Source: a virus. Taken from it: 42,833 bases of DNA. The DNA lies in IMG/VR virus record IMGVR_UViG_3300020578_000164, positions 1 through 42,833 of that record; one strand, 5' to 3'. The notes beneath the pieces are model-generated. The model searched no databases. It worked only from the letters and a program-made list of their open reading frames with translations, and had not been told where the DNA came from. Both the position numbers and the translations under genes were made by a program. This document shows positions 22,492 to 30,795 of the stretch, piece after piece (position 1 is the stretch's first letter; each line of letters opens with the position of its first letter).

Positions 22492-23240
22492 TATTCAAAT
22501 ACGGTAACTACGCGCACGATAACTGCGAGTGCGGGTTGCGGGTTGCGGCTTCCGCGATTATGGACCAGTACCGTCGTCGGATCGGCACGGTATTTGAGTA
22601 CACCGTGGTTGGCGTAAAGATCGTGCCCGACAACCCGAACCCGGTAACGACAAAGGCTGCTCTCACTGCAGCCTTGCAGGCTATGGAGTCCGCCTATTCG
22701 GCGGACAACCTAAACTGCGGGCTGTACCTTCCGGACGGAACAACCCCGACAGCCCACACGCTGGTGTCGGCAAACACTTTCGGCGGCGTGAAGGTGATGC
22801 AACCACCAACCTACATTGATGGGCCTTGGACGGGGCAGATCGAGTACCTGAATCGACGAACGTACTCGATCGTGCTTCGTGCCGAGGTGCGTACAGGGTC
22901 CGGGTACTACGGGTACAAAGAGCGGCTTACGGTACGCGGGAACGGCGGTGTCAAGTGGCGGTACTCTCCTCGCGAAATCGGCGACGCGCAAAAGCAGGAT
23001 CTGCAAAGCACCACCACAATCATGTACGTGCAGGAGGGTCAGGCGATTGGACGCCAAGCCTATCCGGCAGTGCCTGCCCCTGTGTTTCCGCTGTACGAGC
23101 ACGGTGAGATGCGGGAGTTAGCGTATGATTCTCCGCAGGACCTGAACGCCAGCGGTAACCCCGAAATGTACCCCATCAGTTGGCGGTACGTGATGGAGGC
23201 TACCGCCAGTCAATCCTTCTTGGGTTTCACCCCTCCGTGA
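22488..23240 (+). CDS. Tail protein, distal-tail-like, 250 aa
   Basis: GTG start in a GTGA overlap with the previous stop. The N-terminus has NYAHDNCECG; the middle has long beta segments (TGQIEYLNRRTYSIVLRAEV) and KERLTVRGNGGVKWRYSPR. It directly precedes the tail hub, where distal tail and baseplate components lie. No catalytic motif is seen. The assignment is mainly positional. Confidence 0.5.
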   Translation: MIFKYGNYAHDNCECGLRVAASAIMDQYRRRIGTVFEYTVVGVKIVPDNPNPVTTKAALTAALQAMESAYSADNLNCGLYLPDGTTPTAHTLVSANTFGGVKVMQPPTYIDGPWTGQIEYLNRRTYSIVLRAEVRTGSGYYGYKERLTVRGNGGVKWRYSPREIGDAQKQDLQSTTTIMYVQEGQAIGRQAYPAVPAPVFPLYEHGEMRELAYDSPQDLNASGNPEMYPISWRYVMEATASQSFLGFTPP

Positions 23241-23247
23241 GGTACAC

Positions 23248-24888
23248 ATGCCCTGGTCGTTCCCCGGCATCTCGTACCCTGCACAGATGCTGTACACACA
23301 ACATGCAGGATTCGACGCGGACAAGGTTCAACTCCGCGCGTTGCCGCAGCCGACAAATTTCCCCACGTCAGGCACCTTAACCTTGGTGTGGGGTGCCACC
23401 ACAATCACGCTACCGAATTGCGTTGTTGACGCCGGTACTTTCCGACTCACCGCCGATGGTAAGTTCTTGGACGTGATCTTGCTGGACAGGCGGGACCATT
23501 GGACACGCACGGCGACTATCAGTGCCGATTACAACCTGATGTTCGGCGGAACACGCGTAGCAGCTACGCAAAAGAATTTGCGACAGATCGCCCAAATACT
23601 TTTCGCGGCCATGGGTGAACCCTCCGCCAACGTGTCTGTTTTACCGACGAATGTTTACCCACGGGTTACGTTGAAGCAGGAGCAGCCTGTTGTCCACTTG
23701 CGAAAACTGTTGGAGGACCGAGGGTACACGGTCGTTCTTGGTTTTGATAACGAGCCGGTCAAAGTCGTTCGGCTTGGTCAGGGTGCGTCTTTGCCGACAA
23801 CCGATGCGTTTTTGCGGACCGAGGGTTTGGACCCGAAGGTCGCCCCGAGATACGTGAGAACATTTTTTAAGGAGACGGTGCTGCAGTGCCGCTTGGCGCT
23901 GGAGGCGGTTGGGTTGGACACGGACGGGACGTGGAAACCAATAGACAGCCTGTCGTACGCACCCGCCGGCGGGTGGGGTGGGGTGCAACCTTACTCGCTA
24001 CAAGATGACGACAACACTATGTCGCGACCGGAGGAGGCTGGTTTTGTACGCCGCGCGTACAGAATCAAGGGGTTTGTCAACGACACCGCGGAACCCGCAA
24101 GTTGGTTGCTGCCGTACTTTGGCACTACCGTTCCCGGATTGGACTACATCCTGCCAATTGAGCAAGGGTTGTTGGAGAAGCAGACAATCCGCACATGGGA
24201 CAACCGCGGGTGGCCCCGGGTATATGGTAAGTACACAAAACGTTTGTGGACGCAGGACAGTACGCTTGACCCAAACCAAACCGTAAACACGGCGGTGACA
24301 GATAAGTATTCAGATTTCTTCCGGCTTGAGCATGAGTACGGCTTAGTGATATTCAACGAGCCGGTGTACTTATTCGAGGCGAACTACTACAAGCAGGCAG
24401 AACTGTATTTGGAGGCGACCGTACTGATAAGAGACCCGACGACTTTTGCGAGGTACCAACACACAATCGACGTGGATGTCTACCCGCAGGGGAGTGGGTA
24501 CGTGAACATCCCGGGCGACAACCGTCTGGAAGTCATAACTACGTACTCTGGAAACCACGCAATCTCCGGAAACACCACAAACATTGCGGATTTGCAAACA
24601 GCGGCAGACACCAACGCAACATCCGCAGCAGGATTGTATAACACAGACGCCACGCAAATGATCGTGTATAGCCAACCACAACTCGACCTCCGGTGCGACG
24701 GCTCTATACTGCAGGTGCAGCACGTGCTCACGTGCGGAGAGTTCGAGCATCAGCTCGACCGAACAGTGGCGTCAAAAAATTGGGAATTCGACCGGGGCAT
24801 ACCGACCAGACGAGAACGTCGTGTGGCGGCAAGGGCGGATTTCTCCAACACTGCTATCGCGTCAGAGAGGGTTGTTGTCGATGGATAA
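23248..24888 (+). CDS. Tail hub/baseplate protein, 546 aa
   Basis: The stretch from KNLRQIAQILFAAMG through VHLRKLLEDRGYTVVLG to EPVKVVRLGQG is typical of the hub fold (gp27/gpD-like), where a helical domain with a buried Leu/Ile pattern is followed by a small beta sheet. Hub proteins close the tail end and carry fibres. The rest is beta-rich with YDxxF and Tyr-rich loops. It overlaps the next gene by 8 nt (ATGGATAA). No peptidase or lysozyme motif is evident. Confidence 0.6.
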   Translation: MPWSFPGISYPAQMLYTQHAGFDADKVQLRALPQPTNFPTSGTLTLVWGATTITLPNCVVDAGTFRLTADGKFLDVILLDRRDHWTRTATISADYNLMFGGTRVAATQKNLRQIAQILFAAMGEPSANVSVLPTNVYPRVTLKQEQPVVHLRKLLEDRGYTVVLGFDNEPVKVVRLGQGASLPTTDAFLRTEGLDPKVAPRYVRTFFKETVLQCRLALEAVGLDTDGTWKPIDSLSYAPAGGWGGVQPYSLQDDDNTMSRPEEAGFVRRAYRIKGFVNDTAEPASWLLPYFGTTVPGLDYILPIEQGLLEKQTIRTWDNRGWPRVYGKYTKRLWTQDSTLDPNQTVNTAVTDKYSDFFRLEHEYGLVIFNEPVYLFEANYYKQAELYLEATVLIRDPTTFARYQHTIDVDVYPQGSGYVNIPGDNRLEVITTYSGNHAISGNTTNIADLQTAADTNATSAAGLYNTDATQMIVYSQPQLDLRCDGSILQVQHVLTCGEFEHQLDRTVASKNWEFDRGIPTRRERRVAARADFSNTAIASERVVVDG

Positions 24889-25513
24889 CACCGTTTCCAC
24901 ATCACGCCCTCGCGCTGCTACGGAGTACGCCATTCGGTTCTGGAACCGATCGGGTGAAACAATACCTCCGCACGGGGTTGTTAGCCTGCGAGAGAACGGC
25001 ACAAACGGAATCTCTCGCGGTAGAAAACCGATCGCGGGGTCTTCCTTACACTTGGTGAACGGCCCGCGAGAAGTGGCCGCCAACAAGTACGGGGAGCTGT
25101 TTTTGTGGAACACCCCGAGGCGGGTAAAAATTATCGGAGCCCCTGACGTAGGCTCGCTTGTTGGCCCTATTCCGGGGTCTTGGGGGGTGGGCCGGGGCGG
25201 TGGCGGATTCCGTGTTTTGTTCCAGCCGGCAGCGGCGAACACTACCGCGGTTGTCATATTCACCGGCGAAGCGACCCCGCGTTTTTTGGCAAAATTGGAT
25301 GGCAACCTGCCGGCAGCGGCAAATCCGGCAACGACGCCCGGGACAGCAGTGGCTTCCGTGTGGCGAAGAACGCCGGGAGGCATCTTCGAAGACAGTGGAG
25401 ATAACGTCAACGTCGTCAACCGGATGAGAAACATATCTGTTATCTCCGGCGCGTGGGTCGAAGTCCACGAGGTTGACGGGGAGTTTCGATTGTACGTAGC
25501 GGATTGTGGGTGA
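24881..25513 (+). CDS. Tail-tip protein, 210 aa
   Basis: The ATG overlaps the hub stop; GAGAGG lies about 10 bases upstream. The protein has a compact opening (AATEYAIRFWNRSGETIPPHG) and a Gly-rich loop (GVGRGGGGFRVLF), then mostly beta strands. It resembles small baseplate-associated proteins sitting between hub and fibres. No specific family is recognised. Confidence 0.5.
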   Translation: MDNTVSTSRPRAATEYAIRFWNRSGETIPPHGVVSLRENGTNGISRGRKPIAGSSLHLVNGPREVAANKYGELFLWNTPRRVKIIGAPDVGSLVGPIPGSWGVGRGGGGFRVLFQPAAANTTAVVIFTGEATPRFLAKLDGNLPAAANPATTPGTAVASVWRRTPGGIFEDSGDNVNVVNRMRNISVISGAWVEVHEVDGEFRLYVADCG

Positions 25514-25516
25514 GCC

Positions 25517-26941
25517 ATGCAACTCGGTCGGTGCTGTAAGTGCAACAGCAACCCACTCACCGCGTGCATGTATCGACACTTACGTGCTGTCGGACCGTTG
25601 CCGCCGGAGTTGGGGTACGACACCGGGTTGTACGGGTGGGGTACTTTCACCTTGCGCCGTCCGGTCCAGCAGTACGGGGAGTTGGAGAAATACGCCAACC
25701 GCGTCGGGTATTACCTAACAATACCTCCAACCGCCGTACCGTTGGCAGGGGTCATATATGTCACGGCACAACCGTTCAGGTACGCCCTGCATTCTTGGGG
25801 TGAAGGTTTTTACGGCTCTTTGCAAAGGCAAGATAGCCCTGACTTTTTTCCTGGGTACACTACTGTAGCAAGCAGGCACCCTCAGCCTTTTAACCACATA
25901 AGAGCACTAAGCAGTATGGGTAGCGGCTTGCTCCCGGACGCTGCCGACGTATCTCCTTTTCAAGTAGTCCCGCCGACAAATAAGTTTTTGGACTCTCAAG
26001 CAAACCACATCTTGAGTTTTCAGTCGGAAGGGCTGGCTTTTTCCCCGTTCTACAACAATTGGCTGGCTGCAGGTTTGTCGTTCCCGCAACTAGGCCAAGT
26101 GTATATTAACATAAAGGGCGTACAACAACTGCAGGCAACTATACAAAACGGTATGACGAAAGGTAGGGTTTGGGTAAACGGTGTCGATGTAACCGGGGTA
26201 GTGGATTTAACATCTCCTCCGTTTGGTGGCACCGGATGGACTGGCGTTCCGGTAAATCTATCAAGCGTTAGGGATGCAGAGGTATGGTTAGATTTGTGGC
26301 ATACTGCTACAATCAAGCTGGCTGCCGGCGGCGGAGGGCCAATAGACCAAATCGGATACATCGGGTCGTGGCCGGGCGAAAACATAGTATCGATCGGTAA
26401 ACACAACCTGACAAATTCTTTTCAGGGTCTCCGCTTGACAACAAGCGGCAACACTGTCGGGGGGTCCACAGAGTTTGTTGTCGGCGTGTCCGGGTTTGGG
26501 CCTTCAGGCTATTACCAAAACACGGGCCGTTCGGAAACGTTTGGCAACCCGGGCTTTTCAAGCCTTACGTACAACCAAGGTGAAGGATTTCTGCTTACAG
26601 CAAACGCCGAGATACCGTGCATTCGGGTAGTAAAGCCGATACCCGGTGCCGTGAACGGGTCCTTGGCAAAAAGGGTTGTGTGGTACATGCCGCAGAACAA
26701 CGACAAGTACGATCCTGTCGTTATGCCAAACGGTGTTTCCCACAAACCCGGGCTGTGGAGCCAAAACGCCCCTACAACGTTCGTGCCTTACGGGTACGGT
26801 TTTCGGTACCAACAGTCATTAAATTCGTCTCCGACACAGTGGCTCGACTTCAAAAGCTCTGGCGATACTCCGCCGCAGTGGTCACCAGGTGACGCCGTTT
26901 ACTCTGATTTTCCAACGTCCATTTTAGTGAGCCCCCCGTAA
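25517..26941 (+). CDS. Tail fibre/receptor-binding candidate, 474 aa
   Basis: It begins CCKCNSNPLTAC, a cysteine cluster probably binding metal near the attachment end. The remainder is Gly/Asn/Ser/Thr-rich with beta repeats typical of fibres and receptor-binding domains. The central ~700 bp (about 25.8-26.5 kb) looks more AT-rich than both flanks, a sign of domain exchange common in host-range genes. It joins the next gene by TAATG. Confidence 0.5.
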   Translation: MQLGRCCKCNSNPLTACMYRHLRAVGPLPPELGYDTGLYGWGTFTLRRPVQQYGELEKYANRVGYYLTIPPTAVPLAGVIYVTAQPFRYALHSWGEGFYGSLQRQDSPDFFPGYTTVASRHPQPFNHIRALSSMGSGLLPDAADVSPFQVVPPTNKFLDSQANHILSFQSEGLAFSPFYNNWLAAGLSFPQLGQVYINIKGVQQLQATIQNGMTKGRVWVNGVDVTGVVDLTSPPFGGTGWTGVPVNLSSVRDAEVWLDLWHTATIKLAAGGGGPIDQIGYIGSWPGENIVSIGKHNLTNSFQGLRLTTSGNTVGGSTEFVVGVSGFGPSGYYQNTGRSETFGNPGFSSLTYNQGEGFLLTANAEIPCIRVVKPIPGAVNGSLAKRVVWYMPQNNDKYDPVVMPNGVSHKPGLWSQNAPTTFVPYGYGFRYQQSLNSSPTQWLDFKSSGDTPPQWSPGDAVYSDFPTSILVSPP

Positions 26942-27783
26942 TGGCAATCTCCGCAGGACTGTCTTCGTCTTGGTGGACAGCATCGGACTGGCTTAACCCT
27001 GCCAGCCCAACGTTTTCTTTGGCAGGCTCTGGCTCCGTCGAGTACGCGTGGTCCGCAGGGACCCCACCATCGACGTTTCCCGGAAGCCCTCTTGTATCTC
27101 CAAACGCGTACGGTATGTACGCACCGATCGCCGGAGTCACGCTCTACCTGCGAGTTGTCTCGGGAACAGCGACCATCTACTACGACAAGGCGGACGGCCC
27201 GACGTTCTCCGCGTCGTTGTCAGGTAACGCGTTTTCCGGAGGGGCGGGTAGCGATACTGGGTGGGTGCAGACGCCGACGCCGTCTGTCGGCTACGATAAC
27301 GTTACTACGAGAGCGGCGGCAAACCCGTACGAGTTTGTGACATACGCGCATATACCGGCGACGGGTTTATCGGCTTCCGACACGATCGCGTTCGCGATCG
27401 CTGTTCTAAACGCCAGTTGGTTTGTGCCGGGCAGGACGATCCGTATACGGGCACTGAAGTACGCAGCGGACCAATCAGGGTCTATCAGTAGCTGGTCGTC
27501 TTTGATGGCAAAGACGCTGACCACGGCGTACGCTGACTGTGTGACAAACACCACCCCCTTTATGACTTTTGACATTAAATCGATCCTGAATGAGCTGCAA
27601 GCTGTATCGGGGTGGTCGACATCGTCGCCGGTGCAGCTCCTTATTCGCGACATCGGGTCTGCGGCTGCGGGATTAGACACTCGGGCGGTTCTTGACTTGT
27701 CTGCTGTTGGTGCCCGGATGGCGATAACGTTGTCCTCCGGCGGTGGGCCGACACCACCAGACCCGGGTTTAGGCGGACCCTGA
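26941..27783 (+). CDS. Adhesin-like fibre protein, 280 aa
   Basis: The start overlaps the previous stop (TAATG). The product is Ser/Ala/Gly-rich and beta-patterned. Its second half (MTFDIKSILNELQAVSGWS, then PVQLLIRDIGSA and AVLDLSAVGARMAIT) resembles carbohydrate-binding or DNRLRE-type jelly-roll domains used as adhesins. The end is a flexible GGGPTPPDPGLGGP tail. Together with 25517-26941 it probably decides receptor binding. Followed by a promoter for the next genes. Confidence 0.5.
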   Translation: MAISAGLSSSWWTASDWLNPASPTFSLAGSGSVEYAWSAGTPPSTFPGSPLVSPNAYGMYAPIAGVTLYLRVVSGTATIYYDKADGPTFSASLSGNAFSGGAGSDTGWVQTPTPSVGYDNVTTRAAANPYEFVTYAHIPATGLSASDTIAFAIAVLNASWFVPGRTIRIRALKYAADQSGSISSWSSLMAKTLTTAYADCVTNTTPFMTFDIKSILNELQAVSGWSTSSPVQLLIRDIGSAAAGLDTRAVLDLSAVGARMAITLSSGGGPTPPDPGLGGP

Positions 27784-27790
27784 CAGCCTC

Positions 27791-27819
27791 TGGACACTGC
27801 CTGTTTCGGTTGGTACACT
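27791..27819 (+). promoter_or_regulatory. Sigma70-type promoter before the two very large genes
   Basis: TGGACA (27791-27796), 17-bp spacer, TACACT (27814-27819); the start codon at 27853 follows after 33 bp with GGAG at 27843. Each box differs from consensus at one or two positions. It lies in the only real gap between fibre genes and the large virion genes. Confidence 0.5.
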
Positions 27820-27852
27820 GCGAAAAACCGTTTCCCTTATTTGGAGTTTGGC

Positions 27853-30771
27853 ATGCCTCCGCGACCGATCACTATGCTTCTGCCTGTTCCCGGAGGCGCC
27901 AGTCCGCCTAGACCACCGGTCAATGCTGCAGGTAAAGCCGTAAGCAAGGCTGCAGGTAAAGCCGCAAGCGGGGCCCCGCCAGCACCCAAAACCGGCACAC
28001 CAAAGAAGGCGGCGAAGTCTGCCAGTACTCCCGCCTCAACACCGGCGCCAAAACCCGCCACACCAAAGAAGGCGGCGAAGAAAACCCCGCGATCGCAGAC
28101 AGCCTCGAAGGAACTGACCGAGGCCCAAATCCAAGACAAATATGCGATCAACATGCCCGGGAACCCAAGTCTCGATTTGAGCAATCCGGTCCAGCCGCCG
28201 ACATCTGTCGCTCCGGTACCGCCTAGGACAACACCGGCACCAACGCCTGCGCCGGTATCTCGTCAAACTAATAGCCGCATGCTGGATTTCTTCAAAAACG
28301 CGCAGGGTTCATCCCGCAGTACTTCCGTCGACATGAGCAGCCCTGTTGATTCGGCAGCACCAGCACTGGCCGGTCAAACCCAAGGACAAGACGTTTTTGG
28401 CTTTGGTCGTTCCGTGCAAAACTACTTACAAAGACCGCAGAGTAACCCTGTCGCACCAGCACCAGCACCAGCACCAATGCCTGCGCCGGCAATGGCACCA
28501 GCACCAGCACCACCGCTAGTACCGCGTTTTGGGGGGCGGGGTGCTGCTTCGTCGCCCCCGGCAATGGCCCAAACGTACGGTCCGCCAGCACCACCGCCAC
28601 GAAGCTACGCCCCTGGGATTCCGCTGCCGAGCGGGGCGAGAACGTCCTCAGCGGGTTTCGTATCGCCGTATGGCGGTCCGGCAGGGGATTTCAACATGGA
28701 CTTTAACCCTCTGCGGGATCTTGCTGACCTTGCAAGGTCGAGCAACGTAGGGGAAAGGGCCGCTTTGCTTGGCACAGGCGCAGCCGTTGCCGCCGGGGCG
28801 TACGGTTTATCGGGCGGTTCTCGTAACCCGGCGCAAACCGCCGAAACGCCTGGGCAGACATCCGCAAGGTTGCAGAAACTGGTGGAGTTTGGCAACACGT
28901 TGAGCGGCCAACCGCGTCAGGTATTATCTTCGGTGCCTTCGATGCCTATGGTACCGCAACAGGGGTCGCTTCAGGGTTTGAGCCAAAACCCCGGGCCTCG
29001 TGAACAGTCTATTGCTTCCGGTAGCAACCCTTTGACGGGTACCTCTCCCGCACCTGTATCGCAGTCTTTGTCTGGCGAAGATTATCGACCGAGGTTCTTG
29101 GGCTCATTCGAATCCAATACGCAGGCAGTACCCGGAGCCGAGCGGGTCTCCTTTTCTTACACCCCTCCCGAGCGGCGGGCTCCGCACCTTTTATCTTTGG
29201 GTGCGTTTGGGGGTCCGGCTGCAGGTCTAGCCAGTGCCGTCCAGACAGGTCAAAACCTGGCAGGGTTTGCTGAGGAGGACTTGCGTAGGGGGGTGTATAG
29301 AAGCACAAGAGCAACCCCGGTCGGACAACGCCCGCAAGTTACGCCACCCCTCGGACAAGCCCCATACCCGCCGGCGGACACCATCGACGCCCTGGTTTCC
29401 CAGTCTCGCTTAGCCAATCCAATACCTCAACAGGGTGGAGTATATCCGCTCGCTCCTCCGCAAGGGGAGTATCCCGCCGTTGCGGGAGCGAGAGCAGAAG
29501 CAAGCAATCGGTACGACACCCGAACACGCCTGGGCGGAGAGTTTACCCCCGGCACAGACGCCGTCGGGGCTGACCAGATGGCACGCATCCGGGCAAACGA
29601 ACAGTATCGCCAAGGCTCTATGACCACACCGGGCGGGCTCGTTAGCCGGTTTGGGCGTGGCGGTCCAATGGGGTTGGATGCTCTGGCAATGGCTGATGCC
29701 GAGAGGCAATATGAACAGCAAGCCCGTCTGCAGGCCCGAGTACGGGCGGATCAGGACTTGATCAACGCGTCTAACCCGCTGACTGAACAAGGTGCGGCAA
29801 ACGTTTCGCAGGGGTTCATACCCGCTGCGACGGATGACCCGTTCCAACGTCAGAGCCGAACGTTTGCTTTTCAGCGGGAAGCCAACAGGTCAGCGGCCAA
29901 CCCTCTCGGCACAACCGGCACAAACCAGCTCGGCATGCTGCGCATGATGCAGGCTCAAGCCGCAGCGCAGGGTGGATCGTTGAGTGAGGGGGACGAGGCA
30001 ACACTCAAAGCTCTGAAGAGTCAACAGGAAGCACGGGATAGGATTAAACAAAGCTCGGAACGGCGTGAGCTGGTGCGCGATGCCTTACGAGAGCGGGGTA
30101 ACCGAAGAGAGGACCAGGCCTTTTCGCGATACCTCAAGCAGGGGTACAGCCCGACAGATCCGTTCCTGCAGCAGAGGTTCCCGGGCGCTGTGCAGCGGTG
30201 GGCGGATAGGTTGCCTCCGGGCCAGCGAAAACTGTACGGGTACGACGATCAGGCCGGTGCTTCGCAGGACATGACGAGCCCGCTGAACGAGGTCACAGTC
30301 GGGGGCCAAGTATCTCCCGATCAGGTGTTGGAGGCAAACACGTTTATTCAGGCGGTACACGACCCGACACAGTCTTTGGACAGCATCCCCGGCGGCGCAG
30401 TGTTTGACGCCATAGCGACCCGCTCTCGTGTTGGACGTGAATACCTTGATGTAAGCACCATAAACGCTCAGTTGGAGCAGGGTTTAGCGGACGACTTGAT
30501 GCGTACGCCCGGGTCTTTGGTTTTGGGGGTGGATGAACTGAAGGCGTTAAAAACGTACGCCCAAGCTAACTATGCTGCCGGAGGACTTCAGCAAGAGGCA
30601 ATCGATTCGTCGCCGGCTCTAGTCGCTTTGCTGGGGGTTGATTTAGACGGGCTTTCTCTTCCAGAGGTTATGCAGAAAATGCGAGAGACCGCGGCGAAAT
30701 ACAAGCAGAGAACAAAAGGTATCCCATCTGACGGTATGAGCTACGAAGGCACCGGCGCAACGCTTTTCTGA
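27853..30771 (+). CDS. Low-complexity virion protein, possible tape measure or ejection protein, 972 aa
   Basis: ATG with GGAG six bases ahead; an in-frame TTG at 27841 lies upstream of that site. The N-terminus resembles histone H1 tails: Ala/Lys/Pro with two TPKKAAK motifs, encoded by a 21-bp direct repeat. A PAPAP-type repeat follows (about 200-225). A hydrophobic segment (ALLGTGAAVAAGAYGLSGG) is at about 305-325. The rest is Arg/Gln-rich and helical (EDQAFSRYLKQGY). The basic tail may bind DNA. With the 1842-aa neighbour it may serve as tape measure or as injected internal protein. Function unproven. Confidence 0.55.
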   Translation: MPPRPITMLLPVPGGASPPRPPVNAAGKAVSKAAGKAASGAPPAPKTGTPKKAAKSASTPASTPAPKPATPKKAAKKTPRSQTASKELTEAQIQDKYAINMPGNPSLDLSNPVQPPTSVAPVPPRTTPAPTPAPVSRQTNSRMLDFFKNAQGSSRSTSVDMSSPVDSAAPALAGQTQGQDVFGFGRSVQNYLQRPQSNPVAPAPAPAPMPAPAMAPAPAPPLVPRFGGRGAASSPPAMAQTYGPPAPPPRSYAPGIPLPSGARTSSAGFVSPYGGPAGDFNMDFNPLRDLADLARSSNVGERAALLGTGAAVAAGAYGLSGGSRNPAQTAETPGQTSARLQKLVEFGNTLSGQPRQVLSSVPSMPMVPQQGSLQGLSQNPGPREQSIASGSNPLTGTSPAPVSQSLSGEDYRPRFLGSFESNTQAVPGAERVSFSYTPPERRAPHLLSLGAFGGPAAGLASAVQTGQNLAGFAEEDLRRGVYRSTRATPVGQRPQVTPPLGQAPYPPADTIDALVSQSRLANPIPQQGGVYPLAPPQGEYPAVAGARAEASNRYDTRTRLGGEFTPGTDAVGADQMARIRANEQYRQGSMTTPGGLVSRFGRGGPMGLDALAMADAERQYEQQARLQARVRADQDLINASNPLTEQGAANVSQGFIPAATDDPFQRQSRTFAFQREANRSAANPLGTTGTNQLGMLRMMQAQAAAQGGSLSEGDEATLKALKSQQEARDRIKQSSERRELVRDALRERGNRREDQAFSRYLKQGYSPTDPFLQQRFPGAVQRWADRLPPGQRKLYGYDDQAGASQDMTSPLNEVTVGGQVSPDQVLEANTFIQAVHDPTQSLDSIPGGAVFDAIATRSRVGREYLDVSTINAQLEQGLADDLMRTPGSLVLGVDELKALKTYAQANYAAGGLQQEAIDSSPALVALLGVDLDGLSLPEVMQKMRETAAKYKQRTKGIPSDGMSYEGTGATLF
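27997..28080 (+). repeat. 21-bp direct repeat coding the Lys/Ala motif
   Basis: Two perfect copies of a 21-bp sequence at 27997-28017 and 28060-28080, both giving TPKKAAK. They account for the histone-like tail and could drive expansion or contraction. Confidence 0.85.
28453..28514 (+). repeat. GCACCA microsatellite coding Pro-Ala repeats
   Basis: Interrupted runs of GCACCA inside the 972-aa gene give the PAPAPAP stretch. A hexamer repeat keeps the frame when it slips, so length should vary between relatives. Confidence 0.85.
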
Positions 30772-30795
30772 TAGCCTTTATCAGGCAGTAACGTA

